A DNA stretch of 64,000 bases from JALQUL01 sp040382935 (GTDB lineage: Bacteria; Pseudomonadota; Gammaproteobacteria; Burkholderiales; Burkholderiaceae_C): assembly GCA_040382935.1 (NCBI GenBank), contig JBEIEP010000009.1, positions 1 to 64,000 of the forward strand, given 5' to 3'. Below, in pieces: positions 7,961 to 17,657 of the stretch (its first letter is position 1; each line of letters opens with the position of its first letter). The position numbers and the translations under genes are program-made. Below the pieces are notes generated by a model. The model was given only the letters and a program-made list of their open reading frames with translations, searched no databases and was not told the origin of the DNA.

Positions 7961-9526
7961 GTGTCGCTATTCAAATCTGTTTCCACTGTTTCTTTGTTCA
8001 CCTTGCTGTCCCGAATCACCGGATTGATTCGGGACCAGTTGATTGCGGCCACCTTTGGCGCAAGCGCCCTGACCGACGCCTACAACGTGGCGTTTCGCAT
8101 TCCCAATATGTTCAGGCGCTTCTTTGCCGAAGGGGCCTTTAGCCAAGCGTTTGTACCCAGCTTGGGCTATGCCAGAGTACAAAAAGGCGACGAGGCCGCG
8201 GCCCAGTTTGTCAGCCAGATTGCCACGGTGTTGTTGTGGGTGCTGACCCTCACCTGCGTGGTGGGCGTGATAGGCGCGCCAGCGTTGGTGTGGTTGATGG
8301 CTGGGGGGCTGCAACAAAACCCTCAGGGCTACGAAACGGCCATTGGCCTGACGCGGTGGATGTTTCCCTATCTTGGCTTGATCTCTTTGGCAGGGTTGTG
8401 CGCCGCGGTGCTCAACACCTACCAGCGATTTGCAGTACCCGCGATGGCGCCTGTGCTGCTTAACCTTTCGATGATCGCTGCGGCCTGGCTGCTGGGGCCG
8501 TGGTTGGGTAGCCAGGGCGTTGAGCCTATATACGCCATGGCCGCCGGTGTCTTGTTGGGCGGCGTGTTGCAGTTAGGGCTGCAGGGGTGGGCGCTGGCAC
8601 GCCTAGGGCGGTTCCCGGATTTCGGACTGACTTGGACTCGGTTCCGAGCGGCCTATAAAGACGAGTCCACCCGTTCGGTGTTACGCCTGATGCTGCCAGT
8701 GTTGTTCGGGGTGGGGGTATCGCAGATCTCATTGCTGATTAATACCCAGATTGCCTCGCGGCTGGCCACGGGTAGTGTGACGTGGTTAAGCAATGCGGAC
8801 CGGTTGATGGAGTTCCCCACTGCCATGTTAGGGGTGGCTCTGGGCGTGGTTTTAACCCCACGCCTGAGCGCCGCCCGTGCCGCCATGCAGGTGGAGCAAT
8901 ACAGTGCCATGCTCGATTGGGGATTGCGTTTGGTGGTGGTTTTGGGCTTGCCCTGCGCTTGCGCCCTGTTGTTGTTTCATGTGCCGCTGGCCGCCACGCT
9001 TTTTCACTATGGGGCCTATCTGGCAACCGATGCGCTGCAAACGGCCAAGGCACTGCAAGCCTATGGCGTGGGCCTCTTGGGGTTGGTGGCCATCAAGGTG
9101 TTGGCCTCTGGGTTTTATGCCAATAAAGATACCAGCACCCCAGTAAAAATTGCGGTGGTGGTATTGGTGGTCACCCAATTGCTAAACCTGCTATGGGTGC
9201 CCTGGCTACAGCACGCGGGGCTGGCTTTGTCAATTGGCGTGGGCGCGTTGATCAACGCGGGGGGTCTGTTGTGGGTGTTGGTGCGCCGAGGCGTATTTGT
9301 GCCCCAGCCGGGTTGGGGGTTGTTTTTGTTGCAGGTGGTGGTGGCGACCGCCTTGATGGGGGGCGTATTGTTCTGGGCCAATGGCCAGATCAATTGGTTG
9401 AACCCCGAAGGGGGCAAAGCGCTACGTGCCTTGATTCTGGCTGGTGATATTGTTTTGGCCGCGGCCGTATTTTTTGGGGCATTGGCATTGTTGCGCTTTA
9501 ACCTTAAGCGCCTGGTGCGGCCGTAA
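7961..9526 (+). CDS. murJ: Murein biosynthesis integral membrane protein MurJ (lipid II flippase)
   Basis: This protein flips lipid II across the inner membrane for peptidoglycan synthesis. It has 521 residues and about 14 membrane helices of the MOP/MATE exporter superfamily. It begins at GTG 7961 with SLFKSVSTVSLFTLLSRITG, followed by the MurJ hallmark GLIRDQLIAATFGAS. The FRIPNMFRRFFAEGAFSQAF block (about 47-66) is a family signature with the Arg residues known to line the cavity. It precedes the SirB1-like gene by about 50 bp, and they may share a transcript. Confidence 0.96.
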   Translation: MSLFKSVSTVSLFTLLSRITGLIRDQLIAATFGASALTDAYNVAFRIPNMFRRFFAEGAFSQAFVPSLGYARVQKGDEAAAQFVSQIATVLLWVLTLTCVVGVIGAPALVWLMAGGLQQNPQGYETAIGLTRWMFPYLGLISLAGLCAAVLNTYQRFAVPAMAPVLLNLSMIAAAWLLGPWLGSQGVEPIYAMAAGVLLGGVLQLGLQGWALARLGRFPDFGLTWTRFRAAYKDESTRSVLRLMLPVLFGVGVSQISLLINTQIASRLATGSVTWLSNADRLMEFPTAMLGVALGVVLTPRLSAARAAMQVEQYSAMLDWGLRLVVVLGLPCACALLLFHVPLAATLFHYGAYLATDALQTAKALQAYGVGLLGLVAIKVLASGFYANKDTSTPVKIAVVVLVVTQLLNLLWVPWLQHAGLALSIGVGALINAGGLLWVLVRRGVFVPQPGWGLFLLQVVVATALMGGVLFWANGQINWLNPEGGKALRALILAGDIVLAAAVFFGALALLRFNLKRLVRP

Positions 9527-9579
9527 AGCAGGGGCAAACACGGTTCAATTTGGCTGTTGCGATTCCTAATTTTCAAACT

Positions 9580-10437
9580 ATGTTCTCCATTAGCGTTCCA
9601 ACCCCACTTGAATACTTTGCCAGTCTGGTGCAGTCAGACGACGAGCTGCCATTGCTAGAGGCAGCAGCGGCCATTGCACAAGACCAGTACCCCGACATTG
9701 ATATGTCTGCCACCCTCGCTGACGTGGACCGTATGGTGCAAAAGGTTAAAGCCCGCATGCCCCTGGACGCGCCACCCCTGCAACGTCTGCGCGTGCTCAA
9801 CCAGTACTTTTATGGGCAGTTGGGGTTTGCCAGTAACGTCAACCATTACTACGACCCTGAAAACAGTTTCATCACGGCTGTACTTGCCCGGAGGCGCGGC
9901 ATTGCGGTGACCTTGGCGGTGCTGTGGTTGGAGGTGGCGCAGGGCATTGGTCTTAAAGCCAGTGGGGTGTCGTTTCCGGGGCATTTTTTGGTAAAAATCC
10001 GCATCGCCCAAGGCCACGCGGTGATGGACCCGGTGAGTGGAATGTCCCTCAGCCGCGAAGAATTGATAGAACGTTTAGACCCATTGGTCAAGCGCTCACA
10101 GCCGCAGCGCGACGCCACAGAAACGGATGCCTTGTTGGCTTTTTACCTGCAAAGCGCCACCCCGCGCGAGATACTGGCCCGCATGCTGCGCAATCTAAAA
10201 GAGATTTACACGGCAGAGGAGGACTGGTCCAAGTCCTTGCAGGTCCTGGACCGCCTGGTGGTGCTATTGCCCAAAGAGGCCGACTACCTAAGGGAGCGTG
10301 GCTTGGTCCACGCCGAGTTAGGGCATATCAAAAGCGCCGACGACGATTTGTCCAACTACCTTGACGTTTGCAGTGATTCAACGCAAACGGCCGCGATAGC
10401 CAAAAGGCTGGCCGAAATCAGAATGCAACTGAATTAG
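9580..10437 (+). CDS. SirB1-family transglutaminase-like protein with C-terminal TPR region
   Basis: A cytoplasmic protein of about 285 residues found next to murJ or prfA/prmC in many proteobacteria; its biochemical function is unknown. The N-terminal two-thirds is the SirB1 transglutaminase-like fold: LRVLNQYFYGQLGF, then RRRGIAVTLAVLWLEVA and GVSFPGHFLVKI, which supplies the His. The position of the classical catalytic Cys in RRRGIAVTL is occupied by other residues, as in the family, so it is probably not an active protease. A helical TPR-like repeat segment follows (EDWSKSLQVLDRLVVLLP, then AELGHIKSADDDLSNYL). ATG 9580 is preferred; a TTG at 9550 adds ten residues. It converges with purM. 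Confidence 0.85.
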   Translation: MFSISVPTPLEYFASLVQSDDELPLLEAAAAIAQDQYPDIDMSATLADVDRMVQKVKARMPLDAPPLQRLRVLNQYFYGQLGFASNVNHYYDPENSFITAVLARRRGIAVTLAVLWLEVAQGIGLKASGVSFPGHFLVKIRIAQGHAVMDPVSGMSLSREELIERLDPLVKRSQPQRDATETDALLAFYLQSATPREILARMLRNLKEIYTAEEDWSKSLQVLDRLVVLLPKEADYLRERGLVHAELGHIKSADDDLSNYLDVCSDSTQTAAIAKRLAEIRMQLN

Positions 10438-10467
10438 ACCGAGATTTTTTAGGCTCTAAGCCGCGGC

Positions 10468-11514
10468 CTAGGTTTTCAAAACCACATGCGGTGCCAAGTC
10501 TGTGCGCTGTACAGTGCCTATGCGGTACACCGTTTCACCTTCTGCCCCAAAGGCGGCACTAACGGCGGCGGCTTGATCGGCCGCAACGACCACTGCCATG
10601 CCAATGCCGTTGTTGAAGGTGCGGTTCATCTCTGCGTCGTCGATACCTGCTGTGGCCTGAAGCCAGGCAAATAACTCGGTTTGGGGCCAGGCGGCGGGGT
10701 TGAGTTCTACACAGGTGCCCGTTGGCAAAACGCGTGGAATGTTCTCTAACAAGCCGCCCCCCGTGATATGCGCCAGACCTTTGATGGGGTGCTGGGCCAG
10801 CACCTTGAGCATGGGTTTGACATACAGGCGGGTGGGTGCCATCAAGGCCTGTTTGAGGGGTTGGCCGTCCAGCGTGAGAGGCAATTGGTGCGCTGCCCGC
10901 TCTAGGCACTTTCTGACCAGGCTAAATCCGTTGGAATGCACGCCGTTACTGGCCAAGCCCAGCACCACGTCGCCCGCCGCTATGGTGCGGCCATCCAGAA
11001 TTTTTGATTTTTCGACCACCCCTACCGCAAAGCCTGCCAAGTCGTACTCGCCGTCAGGGTACATCCCAGGCATTTCAGCGGTTTCGCCGCCTATAAGGGC
11101 GCAGCCGCTGTCGAAGCAGCCTTTGGCAATACCGCCAATCACCGTGGCGGCGGTCTCTACATCCAGGTGCCCGCAGGCAAAGTAGTCCAAAAAGAACAGG
11201 GGCTCGGCCCCTTGCACCAGTACGTCGTTCACGCTCATGGCAACCAGGTCAATGCCTACCGTGTCGTGCATATTCCATTCAAAGGCCAGTTTGAGTTTGG
11301 TGCCAACGCCATCGGTACCACTGACCAGCACGGGTTCTTTATAACGCTTGGGCACTTCAAACAGTGCGCCAAAGCCGCCAATGCCCGCCATCACGCCCTC
11401 GCGCATGGTTTTTTTGGCCAGGGGTTTGATGCGTTCGACCAGGGCGTCGCCCGCCGCAATGTCTACACCGGCACTTTTGTAACTGAGGGGGTTGGGGTGG
11501 GCGGGGGATGTCAT
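10468..11514 (-). CDS. purM: Phosphoribosylformylglycinamidine cyclo-ligase (AIR synthetase)
   Basis: Catalyses the ATP-dependent ring closure of FGAM to AIR, step five of de novo purine synthesis, in the cytoplasm. It is 348 residues, the usual length. Motifs in order: YKSAGVDIAAGDALV at the N terminus, GGFGALFEVP, the ATP-binding VSGTDGVGTKLKLA, the DLVAMSVNDVLVQGAEPLFFLDY block, then GGETAEMPGMY and HITGGGLLENIPRVLP. All are diagnostic of PurM. It is transcribed divergently from the AI-2E-family permease gene, as in many Burkholderiales. Confidence 0.97.
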   Translation of the reverse strand: MTSPAHPNPLSYKSAGVDIAAGDALVERIKPLAKKTMREGVMAGIGGFGALFEVPKRYKEPVLVSGTDGVGTKLKLAFEWNMHDTVGIDLVAMSVNDVLVQGAEPLFFLDYFACGHLDVETAATVIGGIAKGCFDSGCALIGGETAEMPGMYPDGEYDLAGFAVGVVEKSKILDGRTIAAGDVVLGLASNGVHSNGFSLVRKCLERAAHQLPLTLDGQPLKQALMAPTRLYVKPMLKVLAQHPIKGLAHITGGGLLENIPRVLPTGTCVELNPAAWPQTELFAWLQATAGIDDAEMNRTFNNGIGMAVVVAADQAAAVSAAFGAEGETVYRIGTVQRTDLAPHVVLKT

Positions 11515-11686
11515 GGTGGTGAGGGGGTGGGTAGAGGTGAGGCGGGCAATGAGGGGTACGGGTATGGGGCAGGGCGCTTGACCAGCCGCGCTGTCCCGCC
11601 AGTTAAGAAGGGCGTGGGGAGATGCGATTTGAGGCGAAGAAGTTAGAATGCCCCTTTATTTTACGGTTGCCGCCCGCCCCACTTGT

Positions 11687-12769
11687 ATGCAATCCCCCCT
11701 AGCACTTACGCGCTCTACCCGTTCCACGCTGATCGGTGTTGCGATCGTTACCGCTCTTTGCAGCCTAGTGTGGTTGCTCGGCCCGGTGCTGACGCCGTTT
11801 TTGATCGCTGCGGTGATTGCTTATGCCTTGGCCCCTATGGTGGGATGGTTGGTCCGCCGCAGCAAAGGCAAGTTGCCCCGTACGCTGGCGGTGGTGTTGG
11901 TGGAGCTGTTGTTTTTGATTGCGTTGGCTGGGGTGGCCCTGCTGATTGTGCCGATACTGGCCAAAGAGTTGCCGTTGCTTAAAGACCAGGTGCCCCTGGT
12001 GTTTGAAAAGCTGGCGCGGGTATTGGACCCGCTGCTCGCACAATGGGGCTTTAAGGTGAATCTGGACGTAGGGGCAATCAAGGCCTTTGTTTTGAAGTAC
12101 CTCGGAACGAATTTTGACGACGCGTTTGGCCAGGTTTTGGCCTCGCTCAAAATTGGTGGCAGTGTGGCCATGACCGTGATTAGCAACGCCATTTTGGTGC
12201 CCGTTGCGCTGTTTTATTTTTTGATGGACTGGGACGCGTTGGTGTCAAAGACGCTGCGTTGGGTGCCCGCGCCGCTGCGCCCGGCGGTGGATAGCTTTAC
12301 CCACGAGGCCGACGAGGTGTTGGGGCAATACCTGCGTGGCCAGTTGTTGGTCATGTTGGTTTTGGCCGTTTTTTACAGCGTGGGACTGGCCTTGTTTGGG
12401 TTGGATTTGGCACTGCCCATAGGCGTGTTCACAGGTCTTGCGGTGTTTGTTCCTTACCTGGGCTTTGGACTGGGCTTGGTGTTGGCGCTGTTGGCCGGGT
12501 TTTTGCAGTTTGCCTCTAGTTGGGCGCTGGTGATGGTGGCGGTGGTGTACGGACTGGGGCAAGTTATTGAAAGCATATTTCTAACCCCCAAACTGGTGGG
12601 CGAACGCATAGGTCTGCACCCCTTGGCCGTGATTTTTGCCCTGCTGGCCTTTGGGCAGGTATTGGGCTTTGTCGGTATTTTGATCGCCCTGCCCGCCAGC
12701 GCCGTGCTGCTGGTGGGGTTGCGACGCTTGCAGACCCTGTACCTATCCAGCAAGTTTTATGCGGGTTAG
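11687..12769 (+). CDS. AI-2E family transporter (PerM/YdiK-type permease)
   Basis: An inner-membrane protein of about 360 residues with roughly eight helices. The family is named for AI-2 export but its members have varied or unknown substrates, including Na+/H+ antiport. Typical blocks are VLTPFLIAAVIAYALAP near the N terminus, PVALFYFLMDWD in the middle, and GERIGLHPLAVIFALLAFGQ near the C terminus. ATG 11687 gives the usual MQxPL beginning; ATG 11648 would add 13 residues. Divergent from purM and followed 42 bp later by hda, a layout conserved in Comamonadaceae. Confidence 0.9.
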   Translation: MQSPLALTRSTRSTLIGVAIVTALCSLVWLLGPVLTPFLIAAVIAYALAPMVGWLVRRSKGKLPRTLAVVLVELLFLIALAGVALLIVPILAKELPLLKDQVPLVFEKLARVLDPLLAQWGFKVNLDVGAIKAFVLKYLGTNFDDAFGQVLASLKIGGSVAMTVISNAILVPVALFYFLMDWDALVSKTLRWVPAPLRPAVDSFTHEADEVLGQYLRGQLLVMLVLAVFYSVGLALFGLDLALPIGVFTGLAVFVPYLGFGLGLVLALLAGFLQFASSWALVMVAVVYGLGQVIESIFLTPKLVGERIGLHPLAVIFALLAFGQVLGFVGILIALPASAVLLVGLRRLQTLYLSSKFYAG

Positions 12770-12811
12770 CAGGTTTACCGTGGACTGCCACTTATTCTTA
12801 GCCCCTTCGTT

Positions 12812-13519
12812 TTGAAACAGATTGCATTACCCATCAGCGCAGGGAGTGAGCCTTCGTTTGACAATTACCAGGCCGAGCGTAACGCGCCTGCTTTGCAAGC
12901 GGTGCAGGCGTCGTTGAATGGGCCGGGTGCACCCCTTGTGTACCTGTGGGGCCCACCGGGTACGGGAAAGACGCACTTGTTGCGGGCCGCGTGGCGGCAG
13001 TTAGCCGGCATGGGACTAGGTGCCGGGCAAATGGGGGTGTGGTCTGCGCTTGACCTGACGCAATCGGGCGGTGAGCCCCAGCAGGCCTTTGACCCGGCCT
13101 GGCGGGTGATTTTGTTGGACGACGTGCACCGGTTCACACCGGCACAGCAACAGACCGCGTTTGCCTGGATGATTCATGCCCAAAGCGTGGGCTGCAACGT
13201 GGTTGCCGCCGGGCCGGTGCCGCCGGTCAATTTAACCCTGCGCGATGACGTGCGTTCGCGGTTGTCGCAGGGGCAGGTAATGGCCTTGCACCCCTTGTCG
13301 GAGGCACACGTGCGCGAGGTGCTTAAAAGCGCTGCCCACGCCCGTGGCATTGTGTTGAGCCACGAGGTGCTGGACTATGTGATGCTGCGCTTTAGCCGTG
13401 ACCTGTCCAGCCTGCACCAATTGCTAGACCGCCTAGATACGTTTTCTTTAGAGGCCAAGCGAGGCGTTACCGTGCCTCTGATCAACGCCATGTTTAAGTC
13501 CATGGAGGGCGACGCGTGA
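12812..13519 (+). CDS. hda: DnaA regulatory inactivator Hda
   Basis: Binds the sliding clamp and stimulates ATP hydrolysis by DnaA to prevent re-initiation. It has 235 residues and only the AAA+ part of DnaA, without the DNA-binding domain. The extreme N terminus has a clamp-binding pattern, QIALPI (residues 3-8), as in other Hda proteins. Walker A is GPPGTGKTH (47-55) and Walker B-like LLDDVHRF follows. The start is TTG at 12812. The stop overlaps the GTG of the HAD phosphatase gene by 4 bp, suggesting translational coupling. Confidence 0.93.
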   Translation: MKQIALPISAGSEPSFDNYQAERNAPALQAVQASLNGPGAPLVYLWGPPGTGKTHLLRAAWRQLAGMGLGAGQMGVWSALDLTQSGGEPQQAFDPAWRVILLDDVHRFTPAQQQTAFAWMIHAQSVGCNVVAAGPVPPVNLTLRDDVRSRLSQGQVMALHPLSEAHVREVLKSAAHARGIVLSHEVLDYVMLRFSRDLSSLHQLLDRLDTFSLEAKRGVTVPLINAMFKSMEGDA

Positions 13520-14214
13520 AAAAAGTGACCCTGTTTGACCTGGACCACACCCTTTTGCCCGTAGATTCTGATTACGAGTGGGGGGTGTTTACCACCCGCA
13601 TCGGTTGGACCGATCCCGGCTACTTCACGGCCCAAAATGAAAAGTTTTATGCCGACTACAAAAACGGCAGCTTGGACATCGCCGCCTACGTGCGTTTTGC
13701 CACCGAGGCCCTGCGCCTAAAGGGCGAGATGGCCAGCCACTTGGCGCACCAACAGTTTATGGCAGAGGTGATTGTGCCCGCCATAACCCAACAGGCACAG
13801 GCGCTGGTGCAGGCGCACAGGCAGGCCGGCGACGAGGTGCTTATCGTGACCGCAACCAATGAATTTGTGACCCGCCCCATTGCCAAGGCGTTTGGTGTGG
13901 ACGAATTGATCGCGGTCCAACTCGTGGGATACTGCGGTGAAGGCCAAATGCCAAGCGCGCAGGCTTGGATTACCGGTGAAATTGAAGGTATCCCCTCTGC
14001 GCGGGAAGGTAAGGTGCATCGAGTGGCACAATGGCTGGCCAAGCGCCACTTGGATTGGGCCGATGTGCACCTCACCTTTTACTCTGATTCCATGAATGAT
14101 TTGCCCTTGCTAGAGCGCGTGCAAGAACCGGTGGCCACCAACCCCGACCCGGCTTTGCGTGCCTTGGCAATCCAACGCGGCTGGCGCGTATTGGACCTGT
14201 TTGAAAAGCGATAA
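13516..14214 (+). CDS. HAD-superfamily phosphatase, subfamily IB (SerB-like)
   Basis: A cytoplasmic phosphatase of 232 residues. The catalytic motif I is FDLDHTLLP with nucleophile Asp8 and acid/base Asp10, motif II is IVTATNEF, and motif IV is YSDSMNDLPLLE. Together with the helical cap inserted after motif I this fits the HAD-IB (HISNT-type) group, which includes phosphoserine phosphatase-like enzymes of uncertain substrate. The GTG start overlaps hda by 4 bp, and pcnB follows after about 90 bp. The same trio is conserved in Burkholderiales. Confidence 0.9.
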   Translation: MKKVTLFDLDHTLLPVDSDYEWGVFTTRIGWTDPGYFTAQNEKFYADYKNGSLDIAAYVRFATEALRLKGEMASHLAHQQFMAEVIVPAITQQAQALVQAHRQAGDEVLIVTATNEFVTRPIAKAFGVDELIAVQLVGYCGEGQMPSAQAWITGEIEGIPSAREGKVHRVAQWLAKRHLDWADVHLTFYSDSMNDLPLLERVQEPVATNPDPALRALAIQRGWRVLDLFEKR

Positions 14215-14302
14215 AGGGTTATGGTGCGGGCCTGGTGCGGCACACAAATTGCCTGGGTGTGAAAGCCCCAACGTGCCCAGCGCACCCCAATGAAACACAA
14301 CA

Positions 14303-15871
14303 ATGATTAAGACTTTTATCAAAAAACTGCTTGGCGGCACCGGCAGCAAAAGTGCCAAAAAAGGCGCTACTTCCTTTGGCCACCGCGAGCAATGGCCGCA
14401 AGATGTGCACCAGATCGATCTGAAAAAAGTGGACCACCGCGCTTTGGACGTGGTGCGCACCTTACAAGATGCGGGCTACGAGGCCTACATTGTGGGCGGT
14501 GCGGTGCGTGACCTGTTACTCGGCCTGACACCCAAAGATTTTGACGTGGCCACCGACGCCACGCCCGAGCAAGTGAAAGCCTTGTTCAGACGGGCCTTCA
14601 TTATTGGTAGACGCTTTCGTATTGTGCATGTGGTGTACGGCAGAGGGCGCGAACACGAGGTGGTCGAGGTGTCTACCTTTAGGGCTTATCTGGACAACGC
14701 GGCGGCCGAGGCCGTTGCAGGCAATGAAAAAACCAGTAAAGCCGATCTTGTGCACCTCAAGCACGCCGTGGACGCCAGCGGGCGCGTGCTGCGCGACAAC
14801 GTGTGGGGCTCCTTGCACGAAGACGCCGCGCGGCGGGACTTCACCATCAATGCCATGTATTACGACCCCCAATCGCAGGTGGTGGTGGACTACCACAAGG
14901 GTTTGGAAGACACCAAAAAGCGTGTGATACGCATGATCGGCGACCCGTTGACCCGCTACCGTGAAGACCCGGTTCGCATACTGCGTGCCATCCGCTTTGC
15001 CGCCAAACTCAACGCGCTTGGGTTTGGGTTAGAGCCCAAAACGGCCAAGCCGTTGGTGCAGTGCCAAAGCCTGTTGGAGGCGGTCCCACAAAGCCGTATG
15101 TTTGATGAAATGCTCAAGCTGGTACAAACCGGCCATGGCGTGGCCAGCATGGAGCAGTTGATTCATCTGCATCTGAACAAAGGCCTGTACCCGCTGCTGG
15201 ATTTGATGGTCGAGCGGTTTACCCAACCGCTGGTGCGACGGGTGCTGGAAGACACCGATCAAAGAGTATCAGAGGGTAAAGCGGTAGCGCCCGGGTTTTT
15301 GTTGGCCGTGTTGCTGTGGCAGGACGTGTACGAGGGATGGATGAAAATCCAAGCCAATGGGGTACACCGCATGCCCGCCTTGCAAACGGCAATCGACGAG
15401 GTGTTTGATGCCCGTATTGGCGATGTATCGGGCCGGGGCAAGTTGGCCGCCGATATGCGGGAAATCTGGACCTTGCAGGCGCGCTTTGACAAACGCGTGG
15501 GCTCAGGGCCCTACAGCCTAGTGGACCATCCACGGTTTAGGGCCGGCATTGACTTTTTGCAACTGCGTGGCCAAACCGGGGAAGTGGACCAAACCCTGGT
15601 GGACTGGTGGCAAACCTTTTACGGCACCGATGACGACACCCGTGAAGCCATGCTGAGCGCGGTGCGCGACGAAACCCGTCCCACGCGCAGCAGAGGCCTC
15701 AGACGTAGCAATGCCACTGCTGTAGACGCTGCGGCTCCCAAGCCAGCGCCCGAAACGCAAGACCCCACCGCGTCGGCGCCGGCAGACCTTGAGGGCGCAC
15801 CGGCACGCAAACGCCGTCGCCGCCCGCGCCGCCCCAACGGACCCGCCGCACCATCCCATGAAGGTGACTAA
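14303..15871 (+). CDS. pcnB: Polynucleotide adenylyltransferase (poly(A) polymerase I)
   Basis: Adds 3' poly(A) tails to RNA and so promotes decay; also affects ColE1-type plasmid copy number. It has 522 residues. The nucleotidyltransferase core has IVGGAVRDLLLG (63-74) and the metal-binding pair in KDFDVATDA (Asp79, Asp81). The block ARRDFTINAMYYD and the RIVHVVYG strand fit PcnB rather than the CCA-adding enzyme. The C-terminal 70 residues are Pro/Arg/Ala-rich and end in a run of Arg (KRRRRPRRPNG), probably RNA-binding. The folK start codon lies inside its 3' end. Confidence 0.94.
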   Translation: MIKTFIKKLLGGTGSKSAKKGATSFGHREQWPQDVHQIDLKKVDHRALDVVRTLQDAGYEAYIVGGAVRDLLLGLTPKDFDVATDATPEQVKALFRRAFIIGRRFRIVHVVYGRGREHEVVEVSTFRAYLDNAAAEAVAGNEKTSKADLVHLKHAVDASGRVLRDNVWGSLHEDAARRDFTINAMYYDPQSQVVVDYHKGLEDTKKRVIRMIGDPLTRYREDPVRILRAIRFAAKLNALGFGLEPKTAKPLVQCQSLLEAVPQSRMFDEMLKLVQTGHGVASMEQLIHLHLNKGLYPLLDLMVERFTQPLVRRVLEDTDQRVSEGKAVAPGFLLAVLLWQDVYEGWMKIQANGVHRMPALQTAIDEVFDARIGDVSGRGKLAADMREIWTLQARFDKRVGSGPYSLVDHPRFRAGIDFLQLRGQTGEVDQTLVDWWQTFYGTDDDTREAMLSAVRDETRPTRSRGLRRSNATAVDAAAPKPAPETQDPTASAPADLEGAPARKRRRRPRRPNGPAAPSHEGD

Positions 15872-16373
15872 AGAAGCCGTTGCGGCAGATCAGCCGCCGC
15901 GTGAAGCGGTGCAGGCATACGTTGGGATGGGGGCCAACCTGGGCGACGCCGCCGCTGCTTTGCAAAAGGCCTTGACTGCCTTGCGCGCCTTGCCGTTAAC
16001 GCAGGTGACCGCCGTGTCCAGCCTGTACGGCAGTGCGCCGGTGGATGCAAGCGGCCCCGATTACCTCAATGCCGTGGTGGCCCTGCATACTGCTCTAGGG
16101 CCAATGGCTTTGCTCGACCACCTGCAATCCATAGAGCTTGATCTGGGCCGCGAGCGGCCCTACCGAAACGCCCCACGCACCCTGGATTTAGACCTGTTGC
16201 GCTACGGTGAGGCCACCATCAACTCGCCCACACTAACCGTGCCCCACCCCCGTATGTATGAACGCGCCTTTGTGCTGCAGCCCCTGTTTGAGGTGGCGCC
16301 CCATCAGGTAACGCCTGAGGCGCTCAACGCGGTTGCGGGCCAGCGCATTCAAAAAAACGGACCCTTTGGCTAA
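15858..16373 (+). CDS. folK: 2-amino-4-hydroxy-6-hydroxymethyldihydropteridine pyrophosphokinase
   Basis: Transfers pyrophosphate from ATP to 6-hydroxymethyl-dihydropterin in folate synthesis. It has 171 residues from ATG 15858, which overlaps the pcnB stop by 14 bp; a longer in-frame ORF from 15789 lies wholly inside pcnB and is rejected. Motifs: AYVGMGANLGD (20-30), SSLYGSAPV, GRERPYRNAPRTLDLDLL (the HPPK signature with the metal-binding Asp pair), and VPHPRMYERAFVL. Folate supply is relevant to the THF-dependent one-carbon genes at the other end of the window, though not linked to them physically. Confidence 0.94.
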   Translation: MKVTKEAVAADQPPREAVQAYVGMGANLGDAAAALQKALTALRALPLTQVTAVSSLYGSAPVDASGPDYLNAVVALHTALGPMALLDHLQSIELDLGRERPYRNAPRTLDLDLLRYGEATINSPTLTVPHPRMYERAFVLQPLFEVAPHQVTPEALNAVAGQRIQKNGPFG

Positions 16374-16430
16374 TTGCATTTTCGAGGGGCGCTTGCCGCC
16401 CTAAAGACAACCCTATCCAAGTCATACTCC

Positions 16431-17642
16431 ATGCAAGCTCATTTCTTTAAAGACCTCAGCCTTTCATCGGCCACTGCCGGATTTGTTGCGGTGCTGATCG
16501 GGTTTACCAGTTCGGTGGCGATTGTGTTTCAAGCGGCTACTTCTTTGGGGGCTACCCCTGCAATGGTGGCGTCGTGGATTTGGGCCTTGGGGCTTGGCAT
16601 GGGGTTGTGCAGCGCCTTGCCCTCTCTGTGGTGGCGCGCGCCGGTGATGGTGGCTTGGTCGACGCCGGGCGCGGCCGTGTTGGCCGCCGCAGGCGCGACT
16701 GGGCAATTTACCATGGCCCACGCGGTGGCGGCCTTTATGGTGGCTGGCGTTGCAACGGTGGTGGTAGGGGCCACGGGGTGGTTTGAAAAAGGCGTTAAAC
16801 GGGTGCCGTTGAGCCTGGCCAACGCCTTGTTGGCCGGTGTGTTGGCTCGGTTTTGTTTGCAGGCCTTCAAAGCCTTGGAATCGTCCTTGGTGCTGGTGGC
16901 GGCCATGCTACTGGTCTACCTGCTGGCCAAACGGGCCACGGCGCGATATGCCGTTACCCTGACCTTTGCAGCGGGCGTGGCCCTGGCGGCCGCGCAGGGG
17001 CATATTTCAGTGCAAGGCATTGAATGGGCACTGGCCACGCCGGTATTTGTCATGCCAGAGCTAACGCTCCCGGCGCTGCTGGGTTTGGCGTTGCCTCTGT
17101 GGGTGGTGACCATGGCATCGCAAAACCTGCCCGGTGTTGCGGCGATTCGTGCCTTTGGCTATGACGCGGCCACACCAGGGCAGACGGCTGGAACCATCCC
17201 CATCTCGAAAGTCATTACCTTAACGGGGGCTGCCACTTTGGTGCTGGCGCCGTTTGGCGCGTTTGCGCTCAATTTAAGTGCGATTACAGCGGCCATTTGC
17301 ATGGGGCCGCAGGCGCATCAAAACCCGGCCAAACGCTATACCGCCGCCGTGGTGTGCGGTGGCATTTACATTGTGATTGGACTGTGCGGCGCGGCGTTTG
17401 TCGCTTTGCTGGCAGCCTTTCCAAAGGACCTCATCATGGCCATTGCGGGTTTGGCCTTGCTGGGCACGGTAGCCAGTAGTTTGAATACCGCCCTGGCCGA
17501 GCCCGATGAACGTGAAGCGGCGTTGGTCACGTTTTTGGTGACGCTAAGTGGCGTGGTGATCGCGTCGATTGGGTCGGCCTTTTGGGGCGTGGTGGCAGGT
17601 GGCTTGGCCCTGGTGATTGGGCGCTGGGCAAGGCGTTCGTAA
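16431..17642 (+). CDS. BenE/YdcO-family transporter (benzoate/H+ symporter-like)
   Basis: An inner-membrane permease of about 403 residues with about 11-12 helices. The family includes benzoate:proton symporters and the uncharacterised YdcO. Visible hallmarks are GFTSSVAIVFQAATSLGATPAM near the N terminus, WSTPGAAVLAA, and MASQNLPGVAAIRAFGYD in the middle. The ATG at 16431 is preferred to an upstream one at 16374. No aromatic-degradation genes are nearby, so the substrate is not supported by context. It converges with the EamA gene, with only 15 bp between the stops. Confidence 0.87.
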   Translation: MQAHFFKDLSLSSATAGFVAVLIGFTSSVAIVFQAATSLGATPAMVASWIWALGLGMGLCSALPSLWWRAPVMVAWSTPGAAVLAAAGATGQFTMAHAVAAFMVAGVATVVVGATGWFEKGVKRVPLSLANALLAGVLARFCLQAFKALESSLVLVAAMLLVYLLAKRATARYAVTLTFAAGVALAAAQGHISVQGIEWALATPVFVMPELTLPALLGLALPLWVVTMASQNLPGVAAIRAFGYDAATPGQTAGTIPISKVITLTGAATLVLAPFGAFALNLSAITAAICMGPQAHQNPAKRYTAAVVCGGIYIVIGLCGAAFVALLAAFPKDLIMAIAGLALLGTVASSLNTALAEPDEREAALVTFLVTLSGVVIASIGSAFWGVVAGGLALVIGRWARRS

Positions 17643-17657
17643 GTGACGGGCTTTGGG

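Noticed and set aside
10438..10467. Hairpin between the SirB1-like gene and purM
   Set aside because: The pairing is short and imperfect and no T run follows in either direction at proper spacing.
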